Assembly: GCA_029962745.1 (NCBI GenBank)
Contig: CM057156.1
Coordinates: 26,126,421 to 26,190,420, forward strand
DNA: 64,000 nucleotides
Reading direction: 5' to 3'
Source of the DNA: Echinometra lucunter
Lineage: Eukaryota > Echinodermata > Echinoidea > Camarodonta > Echinometridae
In this document: one piece after another, positions 10,333-24,191 of the stretch
Layout of the letters: every line of letters starts with the position of its first letter
How positions within the stretch are numbered: the first letter of the stretch is position 1
Position numbers and translations under genes: made by a program
Notes under the pieces: model-generated
Told to the model about the DNA's origin: nothing
The model's input: the letters and a program-made list of their open reading frames with translations, nothing else
Databases searched by the model: none

Positions 10333-12638
10333 CTTGTTCTCGACCTCTATTTCATTTTACTCCATTCTTAAGGTTCCACTATTTCTCGTTATATTTACAA
10401 CACATACGAATCTCCCCTCGATCTATTCCAGGTTTGCCCATGTAAAAACATTATAAGAATATCGTTTCTTTCATTCTCTGTGTCCACCAAGAATAAGTTC
10501 TTCATAAAGCACGATTCCCTAAACCTCTTAGGTCGGTTGAATTACGTCTTGACCTTGCCGCCATTCTCAAACAAAGAAACAACTGCCTTCCATTCAGCCA
10601 TAATTAAGCAAACAAGTACATTTTCTGTCTCCGTTTGTCGAAGATCATAAATTCCAGTGGAATAACATATTTCCCGGCACGAGCAACCCATGTCCTCTCC
10701 TCAGGGAAATATATTTAATGAAATGTTTCAAAGTATACAAAATGTCATAAATTTGCGTAATCCACGCAGAGTTGAGCAAACATGGGCAAATATTTGAAAT
10801 GTGCCCGATTCTGTAGCTATGGTTATGCTCAATGGTGTTTGCGAGAACAATAAAAATAGAGGGAAAACGCAACAAGGCTGCCAATACAAGTAGTAAAGGT
10901 TGATTAGAGTAAACTATGTTTCATCAGTGATGTGTTCTTTATTTTTAAACGAGAAGGTGTGGATATAAAAGGATGAAAGATTTACGAACTTCAAGATGAT
11001 TTATGTTTCTCTCTGCGTTTTGGGATTGCAGTAATATTAACGTGTTTTTATATCTGTCACCAACAGCCCATAAATTTAATAGACAACTCGTTTTTAATAT
11101 ATATATATATAATCCGATCTACCTTTCGGAAAAATATCACCGCGAAGGGCATACGTAGTTAGTGAGCATGGTAAGGGACTGCCCCTCGAAAGTTAATTTC
11201 CAGTTTCGGGCAACATATTTGCAGCAAAATCACCTCATATCCCATCCTGGTAACTAAGTGGTCCTTTTGTATTTATGGAAAATGTCCTGTACTGAAATCG
11301 TATCGTGCTCAACGGGTTTCAATATATTATCCGGTCCAAATATGGACATTTATAAAAAGATGTCAGCCAGGAATCTGCATGGGCACTTGCGTCCATATCT
11401 CTAAAACATGTTTATATTCCCTATGTACGTTTCAAAAAGATCGTGAACCTGAGCCGTTGTCACCCCGCCCCGGCCCCTACATGGCTGCGCAGCGCCTGTC
11501 AGCTAATTTACGTTTATCCACGTAGACCGAAGTTTAGCCCTGCTCCGATACACAAATCGGGCCCTCTACTCATCCAAATGAAATAAAAAATAAATGAAAT
11601 AAAATGAAAAAAAAAAGTATCACATTCTATTTTCAATGCGTTGTGACTGAATTTAATTTTGAGAGTGTAACTTGTAAGTCCATTTCTTTTGGGATGGATC
11701 CTTGAGATTCCTTGATTCAACGAAGGGTCAAGGGTCACAGATGATTCAAGAATCGGATGTTTGGCTTAAGAAGCTTTCATCTTAAAGTTCAAGCTTTTAT
11801 CAATTTAGTGAATTTCTTCAAATGAAAACGAGAAATAGTGAAAACAAAGTGCAATCTACTATGCCCTCAGTTCATGCTGTTATAACACACATTGAAAATG
11901 CGGTTTTGAAACATTACATTACTTTTGTTTGGCAGTTATTACTTTAATTGATCACAAACTTGCTGAAATAGGGACTTCATACACAATCTTCAAGGTCGAA
12001 GAAAGGATGACGAAAAATATCATTGTGGCGAACTTGCAAATATGCTGTTTATGCATATTTTGCATATCAGGACAAGTGTGCACATATTTCAGATACTTTC
12101 ATTTCTGACTCTTCAAAATAAAATGAACGTGACTTGCGTGTTAACGATGTCGTTTTGTGAAGAATCCGTCATCTGTCTCATAAGAATTTGATCTGACTAC
12201 GTGCAATCTCTCAAACCGTTACGCAGAATTTGCTGCATCCGTCCCATCCGTATGACATTTTAATTTTCCCATGCAGTGATGATGAACAATACTTTTTCCC
12301 GTCAGTGATTAACCAAGAAAAAGAGTCCAGGATTTGCAATGAAATTGCCATAATTATCAATCACTGCTGTTGTATCTTGTAAGCGATGTGGTGATAAACA
12401 GTAAAGCATCCTTAACCCATTGGATACGGGAAGCGGACAATATCCCTGTACAAAACCTTAGGGAATAAGAAAGCTCAGTAGTTAATGTGTTAATAATTAG
12501 TGACCTCTTTCGCACCATATCGTCTTGTTACTTTACATCTTTCATTGTACAAAACAGTGGAATAGCTCCGGAAGGGGCGATTGGGGAAACCTGCCCTCTC
12601 CAAGAAAAAGGCGAAAAGAGGGGAAACCCAAAGATAAA

Positions 12639-12713
12639 GGGGGGGGGGGGGAAGAACTCGTAAAGAAAACAATTCCCTTGAACAAAGTGAGACTGCCCCC
12701 CCCCCCCCCCCCC
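12639..12713. repeat. Paired poly-G and poly-C tracts
   Basis: A 13-G run at 12639-12651 and an 18-C run at 12696-12713, separated by 44 bp on the same strand. The two could pair as a hairpin. The Pro- and Gly-rich frames over this site are artefacts. Confidence 0.85.
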
Positions 12714-13224
12714 GACACTGTCCTTGGCTTCACCCACGTTATGCACTGGGGAATCACAGAGAGGCACCAAGTTCATTCACAACTCAGCACCAGTACACAA
12801 CAAAACAAACGTCATCGCAAGACTCCTGACCGCAATAAATTGTTCCACTATCATGCTTATTGCGAACCAGTAGGCGATCGTAAAACAACAGGGGCTCATA
12901 AATCTCTACGGGGTCGTTAAATCTACCCCAAATCATAGCACCGAAGACATGTTATTTACACGTTTTCAACTTTTTTACATAAACATTACGCCACGAGGAA
13001 AGGGCAGAGACGGGATGAGAGAAATTCGGAGAAGGGATCGAAGACTTTTATTGTTCATACGAATATTTATTTCCGTTTTCATTCTTCTTGTCATGGTAAT
13101 AAATAAGATGTAATGACTGTAGTAGGCCTAAAGCTTAGCACTCCCATTTGCATGGGACCGAATGGACATTCAAAAAAAGATTAAGAAACAAGCACAGCAA
13201 TTCAAAAATGTAGATGTGAAATAG

Positions 13225-13253
13225 CAAGGAGTTATTACTAGAATAACTCCTTG
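13225..13253. repeat. Perfect short palindrome (hairpin)
   Basis: CAAGGAGTTATT, a five-base centre ACTAG, then AATAACTCCTTG: 12-bp perfect arms. Isolated in intron 2, with no sign of a transcript or processing context. Confidence 0.85.
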
Positions 13254-14039
13254 GGAATAGTGGTAGCTAGACTGGAGATGACTTGTGTAGGTCTTGGGTT
13301 CGATCGCCGATACAGCACTTTCAGTTTTAATGATCAAAATATCTGTAACTAGGTATATAAATGGGTATAGTATAGTACTCGGCAAGTTGCATGGGTAATT
13401 CTGTGCTAAACAAATTCCATTACTTTTCCATGCCTTTCGCTTTTAATATCATGCCATTTTAATGCTGTTATTTAGAACGTCAATTAGAGCCTTGACTTCT
13501 ATAATTACTGCTCACGAAAATCTGCATGCTATATGCTTTTCGTTAGCAGGATTAGAATACCTTAACAATGTTTATTTTAATACAGTAAAGCAACACACAG
13601 TAGGAGGTTCGTCTTTAATTTCTGTTAGCATGAATCAAAGAAATATAATGAAATGCCATGGAAATACATACTTCTTCTTTTAAAATTGTCTATACCATAA
13701 CCAAACTGTTTATTGAACGGAATTTCTTCATAATTATATTTAAAATGCGAAGCTACTCTGCATGTCACGGATGTTTACTCAATGATTAATAAAAAAAAAA
13801 AATTTTTTTTTTGCATGTCATAATGCTATTTCGGTGTAATTTTTTATTTGCTATGATTTTTTGATAAGATTTTGATTTCATCTATCTAGTAAAAAATGAT
13901 GTAAAAAGGATCATAAGAGGGGAAGCCGGTGGGGGGGGGGGGGGGTGAATTAAACTCAGTATGAAGGCCGGGTGGAAGAGAGGGTGGTATCAACAACCGA
14001 TGTTCAAGTTGCTTTGTTTCTTCCCTTCTTTCTTCCTTT

Positions 14040-14310
14040 CTCTCCCGGCGTAGCCACGATTTCAGGGGGGGGGGGGGGGAGGGGAGCGTTAGTGAGCGCG
14101 TGAAGCGTGCAAATTACATACCAAGCGCGAAGCGTACTCCCTATGGGGGGGGGGGGGGGGGGGGTCCCTTCCGCGAGAAGTGCCGAAGCTTTGACCTTTC
14201 TTTGTCCTCATTCCTTGTCTGCTCCTTCTCAGGTTACGTTCTCTCACCATTTTCTCTTCTCTACTTCTTCTTCTTTTGGGGGTTGCCTTTTTTTTGGGGG
14301 GGGGGGGAGG
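14040..14310. repeat. G-run-rich dispersed repeat
   Basis: Contains GCGTAGCCACGATTTCAG followed by about 15 G, then GCGTTAGTGAGCGCGTGAAG, AAGCGCGAAGCGTAC, a second run of 20 G (14145-14164) and a third run near 14298. The iterated GCGTGAAGCG/GCGAAGCG words and G-runs look like a degraded dispersed repeat. I cannot assign a family. Confidence 0.45.
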
Positions 14311-16236
14311 CGGTGCCTTCCTATAATTTGATTTTGCTTTACCATATTTCGGGCCCCATAGGCTATGCTTCTGTAGTCTGTACTCAAAGTCAAAGAATGT
14401 GTCACCGGTGAAGTCCATCACGAGCTGTTAATGCCGTGACTCTTACCAGAAAATGTTATTTGTCCTCGGCTCTTGTTACCCGACCCCTTCAGTTCCTGTT
14501 GCATATCATCCAACAAATTGCCCGCCTACCAGGAGCAAAATGGACGACCAGCGGATCTCAAATACCGAGTATAATTTCAAGACTTCAAACATGTGTACTC
14601 TGAAAATATCCCCTTGCGTGCAGAGCTTGATGAACTGGGAAAGACGAATAAAAGGGCTGTCTGAAATTTCAACCCGTGAAGTTGCTACGACCTACATGTG
14701 TATAATTTCTAAATAGCTGTAATGTAAAGACTTGTAAAGAAATTTTGACAAGTATTTTCCCCATTGCGTGACACTGCGTTTTTTTAAATGAAGGAAGCTT
14801 AGAGTTAAAATGTCAATTTGGATTCTACTGTGTACGACCTTCTTAGGTTCTGTGGCGACAACAGCACTTGACATATTTTTCTTTCTTACATTTACAATGC
14901 ATTTTGAAAAATGTAAAGTTAGCTACAAAAGAGTGATTCTTCAAAACACGGTTTCTTAAAAAAAAAAAAAGAACAAACTTTAGTGCTATAAACCAGCATT
15001 AACTTAGAATTCTACATTTTATTCTGTTTTATTTCTAATGTTATTTCTCTGTTTACAAACGCACTGCTCAAAAGGTTTTGTCAGTGTTTTAGTAACTTCC
15101 ATAATCTAATAACGTCGTAAACTAGGATCAGCATTTTGCCCAGTTTGTCCTTTTCTTTATATACATTAAATTTATCATATTCCTAGGGAAACATTCTTAC
15201 TCCCCTTCCTCCCCTTTCAGAAAAAAAAGAAGAAATCTTTTGCAATGTGCGTTCGCGTAAACTTTCAAAATATTTTGGATGATTATCACGACACAAGGAC
15301 ACCAACGGAATATTTCATTCCTATTGTCATAAAAACTACATTATTTCGTTAAGCACATCAAAGTATGTATAATAAACTGCTCTAAATCTGTTTCAACACT
15401 CCCTCATCACACCTCTCTGCACCTTACAGTTTTTGTTTATTTTTCTTCTTCATCCTTCTAAGGTTTACTACCGACTCGGTGATCTGTCATCATGGTCATG
15501 GCATTGTTTTGTTGGCACCTTGGTCAATTTACTGGCCGATCGCATATCGTTTGTGCGACTTTCTCAATCAATACATCGGATTGGGACTCATTATGCAACC
15601 CATCAACAGAGCGAGACATGATTTTTCCATATTAAAGAAAGCTTAGAAAAAACATTCCCCCTTTTATCGACGAAGGACATTAGATGAATGATTCGCGTTC
15701 TGATGCCTTTTACTCGCTTTCTGCATGGATGTTCTTATAAGATCCATGCTTTCTGTAACTTGAAACGTTTTGCACACATTCTAAGATTCCTCAAGGTCCA
15801 ATTGTTGAATAGAACACTCTACCGTTATAATTCCAATAGTTTTCTTTCAAGGTCTGCAATCATAGGAATTTAATGATGAAGACATCGAGCTATCATTACG
15901 CTTGCCGAAAGAAAACTTTTACTTGTGTATTGAAGAAAAGCAAATCATCCGACCTCTACCCTTTCACATTCCCTATCTATTTCTCATGTCTCTTTGAAAA
16001 ATACAAAAATACAACAAAAACAACAACAACTACTAACTAGAAATGTTATTTCAATGAATGAAGCTTTTACTTGTATTTACTTGTCTACCCATCTACCTCT
16101 TTATTTCTTTCTCTTAATGTATCATCTTCCGAGTCTGCATGTCTTTCGTTTCGTGTCCCTCAACTGGAGACCTAAAGATAAATTTACCACGCATTCCTTT
16201 AAAATTATCCTCTCACTCGCCACTGCTTAGAATGTG

Positions 16237-16411
16237 TTTTTTCTTTCTTTCTTTTCTTTCTTTCTTTCTTTCTTTCTTCCTTTCTTTCTTTCTTTCTCTT
16301 TCTTTCTTCCTTCCTTCCTTTCTTTCTTTCTTTCTCTTTCTTTCTTTCTTTCTTTCTTTCTTTTTCTATCTTCCTTTCTTTCTTTCTTTCTTTCTTTTTC
16401 TCTCGTTCTCT
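16237..16411. repeat. (CTTT)n microsatellite
   Basis: About 175 bp of CTTT-type tetranucleotide repeat with CCTT variants. Open frames over it (Phe/Leu/Ser repeats) are not genes. Confidence 0.95.
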
Positions 16412-17214
16412 CTTTCTTTTGCCTTAGGAATCCTCACAATATACTAAATTTCATATTTCATTTAGAATGATACCCATCCAATCTAACATACACCTGATTC
16501 GTGTCATCGAAACAATCATCACCATAACCATAACATGAATGTCAAATCTCTGTCATGACCTCTGACCTCGATGATAAATCGATTTCACTTCGTCGATTAC
16601 ACAAAATATATCAGCGACTCCTGAACTGTTTGATGATGGAAATATTAGTAAAAAATCTCAACTTTTGGAGGCTTGGATCCATGCGTTGATATTAAGGGTG
16701 TCATGGGTGGGATGGAGAGGGGGGGGGGGCGGTGATATTAAAAGTACATGAAATGCTGGACAGAATGAAATACAGAGGCAAGGATGTGAGAGAGACCGTA
16801 TCCATCTTACCATTATGTTGGGTCTTTCACGTTCATTAAAAAAAAAAATTCTCTTGCCTTCTCGTCTCTGTTTTTAAAGATCTTTCCTTTTCCTTCGCCA
16901 TTTGACGGTGGTGGTGGTGGCTGGGGATCCTACCCTCGTAGCTACACTACTCTCAGCCATTATTCTCACAATTTTGATTTGTACAATTACATTCAACAGA
17001 ACTGTCTGACCGTTAAATTGCGTGATTGTGTGATTATTAAAGCAAGAGAACAGACTAAACGCCCATTGATACATTTTTACGTACATTCTGCATGACGGTC
17101 GGCTCAGACTAAGCCATGCTACAGTATAGAACTCCTCCATACGATCAGTGTATTTTAGGTGACATATTGCGAGAGATGTCTTTTGACACATTTCTATTCA
17201 TCTACTCTAAATCA

Positions 17215-17353
17215 GGGGAGCGTTTCATGAAGAGTTTTGTCGGTGAAAATCACCGACACATGTTACAAGCTACTGAAAATCCTCGCATCTGATTGGCTGA
17301 CAGCAAATTAGTCAGTGAAAATCACCGACATGACTCTTCATGAAATGCTCCCC
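17215..17353. mobile_element. Palindromic MITE, TTTCATGAAGAGT family, copy B
   Basis: The best preserved copy: GGGGAGCGTTTCATGAAGAG at the left and the inverse CTCTTCATGAAATGCTCCCC at the right. Inside each arm lies a smaller palindrome GTCGGTGAAAATCACCGAC (partly diverged in the right arm). The centre holds GCATCTGATTGGCTGA. About 139 bp, no coding capacity, no clear target duplication. Confidence 0.8.
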
Positions 17354-20300
17354 TGGTCGCTGAAATATAAAATTGTCAATAAAAACCAGTCAATGAATAT
17401 GTCTTCTCCTTTAGGGATTACCTGAAGACAAACTTATTTCCTTAGGAATCTGTTCTATTTAGGTTTGCAAGCCCTAATTCTCTGATTCGATGCATTTTTT
17501 CTCCTGATAAGTATTTTGTAGTTTGAAACAGTGATTTGTCGATGATTTGATACGTCGTCGAACCTGTTTATCAGATAACTGAGGCATATTTCACTTTCAA
17601 TTTTAAAGGACGATGGTGTTCCTGTCATGTAAGGTTATTCATAAATTTGACGATAAAACATCATACTAATCTATCCTATGATCCTAGAATTGATGTCACA
17701 GTATATTGCGTAATGTTTAGCACAGCATTGTAATAACCAGGTAAAAGAAAATTGCTTGATAAATAATATTATTAAATTTAAGATAAATTATGCTTTTGGG
17801 GGGATAACGACATTTAGGAAGTTAACTACAAGGTTATAGTTTTGACTGCATGTCTAAGTTAATAGATTTACGTCTGATCTTGAAAATCAACAAATAATAG
17901 GGCACTTTTCTGATTGGTCATGGAATTGAAACCCGAGCCATGGATAAAAAACACAAAATTTCGATTGAAGAACTATCAAAAAAAAAAAAAAAAATGTTGA
18001 TGAAAGGCCCAATGTCGTCTCCGTGCCGAAGAATTACGTATATATTTTATCTTCGCTTTTGAAGGCTTGTGGCGCCAATGCTCTACTGGGATGAATTATG
18101 GAACACTTGAGCGAAGAGAATGCCAGTTTATCTTTTCGGACTATTAATCGGGGAAGAAAAAAAAAGAAAATATAAGAAACGTTTTTACTTATTTGGTGTC
18201 GCAATGATAAACGTATAAAGAAAACAGAAAAAAGACCAGGAAGGGAGAAGAGGAGAGGAGGAATGGTCGTATCACGGGCTTGACATTTTGATGATCTGTG
18301 AGCACTAAAAAACACCCCTCGCCCCAGCAAACTTATCTAGAGCAGGCATAAAAGTTTCGCTTCGGTTCAAGAATATCATCAAGGCGAGGAAATGCATTTT
18401 TCGAAGGAGGGAAATATAAACAGGATAATTTGATAAAAGCAAATGCTTGAGATGGACTAGCGATAAATTTTGCGTGAAGTGGTTCTTTTCACTCTAATGT
18501 CAAGTCTAAGCATCATTCGCAATTTTAATGTCATATTCTTAGGAGGTGAATCCACTTAAGCAACAACAGTTGTCATGGTTGTCGAAGGTTATGATGGGTG
18601 GAGAAGGGAGTTCGTAATTGTGCAACACATTCCTACCACGCACAATTGCTTCCCAGAAGATTTATGCGAATATCCGAATTTTCGAACCTCAACCAACGAC
18701 ATAGTATTCTTCTAATCCTGACCCTAAATATTACTTAACATGTTTAAAGCACAATCCTAACCCTGATTTCCATATCTCTGACAACATACATGTAAATGCT
18801 TGTGCAAATGCGACCACAGCCTATGTGTGGCCCCCATATTCGAATTGTGTGTGAGGGTGGGTGTGTGTATTTTGTTTTTGTTTTTGTTTTGTTTGTTAAA
18901 CGTACTGAACCGAGAGGCATCAAGCTGTTAGAGCAAAAAGAGTTGCCCAGCATGCCGAAGCAACTTGTTATGCTGACGAACTTCATGAATCTAAAGTCTG
19001 TGGCCTTTTCTCCAGAAAATGTAATTAAAACATCCAAAGGCACTTTTTGCATTCTCAAGAATAAAAGTATCTTGATGCCATTTTGATTTTATCATAATAT
19101 CTTACAGCCAAGAAAAACTCAAATTCGTTTCATTCGAGGATGTTTAAGTTGGATTGACTAATGAAACCCTTGATGTTACTTTGTGATCCATGATGATGTG
19201 TGTTTTCTGAGTTGGGTAGGTAAAAGTTAACACTAATATACCTTTAACACGTTTAATATCTTTGGCAAATTCCGATACTGAAATGTAAGCTTCTCTTTCG
19301 CGTCAAAATTACTTTTCTGCACTGGGGTGTGAAGAGAGAAGACCCTGCAGGAATCATGTTGAGCAGACGATATTCCGTCTAATTAAAAACTGACATAGTT
19401 TTCTCTCGTCGCCGCCAAAATTAGCTGAGACTGGGAGGACGCCAGGCCGTTACGGCTGCAGGTGAATGAATAATTAAAAGATGACAAGATCTTTCGAGAC
19501 ATTTTGCAAAAGTCCCAGACTATTGCAAGAAAACCATATCATTTAAAATATTGGCAACCTGTACCTAAATTTAAAACGATAACGATAGTCATTAAAATTC
19601 TCGCATGAGGAATGTGGAATCAAAATTTGGTCATTTTCATTCATATTCATTTTCATGATTTCGACTTTGATTGCAGAGACCTTGTGACGTCAGTACAAGT
19701 GTGACTTGCCATTCACATGACATGGCGAGGGCAACATCACGTGAACCAAATGACCAATTAGCATACAGAATTGTCGGTCATGTGACTGGTGAGAATTCAA
19801 CCCAGTGATTGTGTGGCTTAACATGAAAATACCGGCTTTGATTTTGTATGAGTTAGCCAGTGGCTTAGCGTGTGTCCAGATGTTGAGGGGCCCTGCATCA
19901 TCGGGGTGTACTAGCAATTTCAGAGGATAAAATGCGAGTGAATATGGTGTAGAATAGGGACGCGCTACCATCTCCCTTGGTTTCCCCCCCCCCCTCCATT
20001 TTCTCCCTTCTAACCGTCATGATTGTGGGGAGGGCTACAGGCCATAGCACATTACTTTATTCAATGAAACCCAATAGAGCACAAGCCATATAGACGACAG
20101 CTCAAAGTTTCTGGAATGATACGTTGCAATGCATTCTGATTCAGATAACCCTGTAGTAAATTAGCGATGCAGGGGTGCCAATATATGACTTGACATGTGA
20201 TGGCAATGGGCATCAATATTTCAAGAATTGCCCTTCATATGTCGAGAAAATCTGTTGCGTGTGTCTCGGTTGGCAGAAAATGTGAGGCGATCAGGTTTCC

Positions 20301-21062
20301 GTGACAGCCAAAATTAACATTATTTATGTTCTAAAAGATAAAGCCAATGTAAAGAGATTCACATGTCTCAATCATTTAATGGCTTGTAGAGAAAAGTTGT
20401 TGAATAATCTTTGAAATCGTATGCGAAAGGCAAACCATAAATTGCTAGCCTCCCAATTTTCAAGGGGGAGGGGTGTTTGTGAGGGTGCGCGTGTGTGTAA
20501 TTGGGTTTTTACAGACGCAGAAAAAATAAATAATAGAGACATACGTCATGCTGTATAAATAAAAAAGTGACATACATAGCGTATCGGCAAGTTATTATTC
20601 AGTCAGTTACAGTTTTATTGACGGAGAACTTGGTGCGTGATATAGAGTCAAAATAAATTGACAGGCTGAGAGGGAGAAGGGCACGAGATTGACTTAACGT
20701 ATGTCATCCTGGAAATCGGTTCCCCAATGGTGTACGAATGTCGAGGTCGAGACGACCTCGGTCATGAACAGAGCGTCCGAACTCCACTATGGACCGGAAA
20801 TCGGAACTCTACAACCCCCCCCCCCTTCTCACTCCCAGTTTCCTTCGTCATATTTAGAGGCATGGCCCCGGTCGTATCCAACCGATTGCAGAACGCAATA
20901 AATATTGTTCCATTTGAACCTCATAAATCTCATTCGACCTTTGGATTACCCTCAACAGCTTGCGATATAAACTTGAGAGAGACAGCGTGAATGGAAATGA
21001 ACACGATGAAAGGGGAGAGAAGAAGCAAAAAGTAGTAGACATGGTATTGTAGAGGATGATGA

Positions 21063-21108
21063 AGATGGAGAAAGAGAGAGACAGAGAGAGGCACACACAG
21101 AGAGAGCG

Positions 21109-21139
<31 letters not shown>

Positions 21140-21238
21140 AGGAGAGAGAGGGGGAAGGAGGAGAGGAAGGGGAGAAGGAAAGGAAACAGAGGAGAAAGAG
21201 AGAGACATGGGGCAAAGATAGGGGCAAGGGGGGGGGGG
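21063..21238. repeat. Purine-rich (GA)n tract ending in poly-G
   Basis: GA dinucleotides with GGA variants over about 140 bp, then a G-run near 21229. The frames over it are repeat translations. Confidence 0.9.
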
Positions 21239-22082
21239 CAAATTCATGAATGATTTTTTTCAAAGGTAGACCGGAATATTTCAGTGGGGAGACAAAACCT
21301 CGTATTTCAAAAATGTTGTGCATTAAAGCATTAATTGCAGCCAATGGACTATGGAGGCGATTTAAGTTTCGTTTATCAACAGTGACCTATATCTTTGCAG
21401 ATGGGCATGTGAGGGTTTGAAAACACATTTTAAATGTTCCTAGCTGTAAGATTATGACAAGAACTAAGAGGTTTTATCACCCCTCCGATCACTTTCTATA
21501 GTGAACTCGTAAAGTTGAGTGCAGAAACACACCTTTTCACCTCTCCAGCTCCACCCGGAAATGTCTTAAAACTCCAAGCTGCACTTTTCTTTATCAAAAT
21601 TATACGACTGTGGAAATTGAACTCACTTTGTAAGGGGCAAGGCCAAATTATGTTCAATAACACTTAATTTTCAAATTTATTTTCATTGTGAAAATAATAT
21701 ATCGGAAATATGGCTCAGCAATATTTTTCTTTGATAGCGAAACCTGGAATCCATCTCAGCCTCCACTTCCTCACATTAAATTCTTATTCTGCTTTATAAC
21801 AAATAAAGATTTAATCCAGCCTTGACGAAAGACCATCTGACCTTTTCGGCTCCCGACGTGAGCGAGCAGAAACACGTGAAATAATTTCCATTTCTCCAAA
21901 AATAAAATCCACGGGATGCTTTTTATTAAGGAAGCATAAAACTAAGGGGGTTTCTGGCCTTGATACAGATATCCATTCCATATACATTACAGAGCTAGAA
22001 CAGATGACTTCCATTTAAAATTGGAGACTGCTAGCTTGGGCTCAATTTGAACTTGAACTTGAGATTTGTGGTGCCTGGTAGA

Positions 22083-22378
22083 AGGAGTAGTTTTTAGAGG
22101 AGGGGAGCAGGGGGAGGAGGAAGAGGACGAAACAGAGGAGGGGAAGACGAAAAGGGGAAGGGGGAGGAGAGGACATGGAAGAGGAGGAAGAAGAGGAAGG
22201 GGAGGAGGGAGGAGGAAGGAGGAAGGAGGGGTAGGAGCAGGAGCAGGAGCAGGAGAAGTAGGAGGAGGAGGAGGAAGAAGAACAAGAGCAGAAGAAAGAG
22301 GATGAAAAAAGGATGAGGGCAGAAGGAGGAGGAAGAGGAAGAGGAGGACAAAAAGAGGAGGAGGGGAGGGGCATTTTG
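22083..22378. repeat. Long polypurine (GGA/GAA-rich) tract
   Basis: About 295 bp that is almost wholly purine on the plus strand, in GGA, GAA and AGCAGG units, with few pyrimidine breaks. In the RASL12 pre-mRNA it would be a long polypyrimidine tract. Long homopurine-homopyrimidine DNA can adopt triplex (H-DNA) structures. Frames of up to 138 codons here are artefacts of composition. Confidence 0.9.
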
Positions 22379-22797
22379 GTATGAGTAAGGGAAAAATATC
22401 CAAGTGATATTAAACAAAATCATGCACATCATGCGAACAAGATGAAGATAGTGTGTTGATTTTTTCTGCTAATAGTTGTGAACAATATAATTGTATGCCT
22501 GTAAATGGATGTACGGGATATTCACGTAGATTCGCCGACTCGAAGAGGGGTATTTTGTGCCCCTACGGTACTCAAGCTTTGCAAGTTATGACGGAAATGA
22601 TTTTTTTTTTCCCTGTTCAACACTGGTACTTTTGGGACTAGCAAAAGGATTAGGGAAAATTGAAGAAAACATTTACTTGGAGGAAAAATGAAGTCGTCCA
22701 TCATGCATGGCTTGGCGCGCTTTGAACGTGATGTTATGCATGCGTTCTGAGTGAACTCTAAGAACCAAGGGGGAGGGGCAGTGGGGAAAATGGGGGA

Positions 22798-22801
<4 letters not shown>

Positions 22802-22867
<66 letters not shown>
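22802..22867. repeat. (GA)n microsatellite
   Basis: Uninterrupted GA repeat of about 65 bp. Confidence 0.95.
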
Positions 22868-22872
<5 letters not shown>

Positions 22873-24153
22873 TTGAAGGAGGGTACCTATCTATTTTCTT
22901 TTTCTGTAGTCCATGTTGTCCAAGCTGTTCGAAATTTTTTGTTTGTCTCAGGCATGTCAGCGCTCTCAACCTTTTTTGCTCTCTAATTTTTATTCCTTTC
23001 TCGCTCTTCCTTATCCTTCTTTCTTCCTCCCATTCTCCCTCCCCCCGCTCTCTTTTTTTTAAATTTCATAATTCGTCAAACTGCATTTATGAAAGTAACA
23101 ATCCAATGCGGCGATCTTCATTTAAAAACAACAAAAACAAAACATGGACGGGTGTGGTTTGCAATGGGTAATTTCTAAATGCAACAAACTTAAGTATAGA
23201 TGTGAAGTCGTTATGAAATAAATTCATCTTGCATTACATAGTATGCCTTCACGTAGATTCCCAGACTAGGTGCCAACTGCTCGTTCCGACTGTTTCTTTC
23301 CGCCAAATTTACATATATATCACTGCATTGATTGTTGGAGGCCATATGGTTAGCAACGAAAAGAAGTATCAAAGCAAGGCCAATATTCTTGCTAAAGTTT
23401 GCTCTGCTCTCATTGGTGTTTACATGGGAATGGATGACCACTGTCATAATGGCCTTGCGATTCAGAATAAGACCTCCCGTATGAGTCCTGTCTATGCATG
23501 GCGGTATCTGCAAGATCAACGGTTTCCACAGTATGGACAAATGCATCCTATCCCTTCCCTTCGACTCCCCCCCCCCCCTCCCTTTCATCCAGACGTTTTC
23601 TCCCTCTCCATCGCCTCCTTTTCTTCCCTCCATTCTGCTATATAGGTTTTCCCTTTCACTCCCTCTTTCCCCCTTCCCTTTTCCTTTCTTCCACTTCCTT
23701 AGCCCGCCCCTCCTCCCTTCCCCTCGATCCGCAAGAAGGCTTTCCGACTATAAAGCCATAATTATATAGTGTATGTGGAATCATCCACGGAAAGATTTCG
23801 GTGGATTTACTCCATTTATTGCGCAAGAGCTCGAAGCTGGCCATGTTCACTTGAAATTATTTTAGTACCCACATAGCTAAAGATTGCATGAGTTAAGATG
23901 GATGGATGATAAATATTGGTATGCATGCCATGCCAATAGTTACGACTAACTTTAGAGTGAGAGGATAACAGATGATCTTGATATTTCCTTAGGGTACATA
24001 AAAGATAAATCATTCTATTTCTAATGAAAAGGGGAGTCATTGCAATACCACGATATCATATTATTGTGGCCAGGTCATTGTACGGTGAGCTGTTGATATT
24101 GATTACTGGACAAATAAAGGGGGCAACGAACTAATGAAAAAGTATCAACTGAA

Positions 24154-24191
<38 letters not shown>

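Noticed and set aside
13261..13310. tRNA-like A-box and B-box (GGTTCGATCGC)
   Set aside because: The boxes are about ten bases too close, the B-box is imperfect, and no cloverleaf stems pair.
23211..23645. Overlapping frames of 140 (-) and 138 (+) codons
   Set aside because: Both strands are open over the same bases, neither peptide has recognisable motifs, and each runs into pyrimidine-rich low-complexity DNA.
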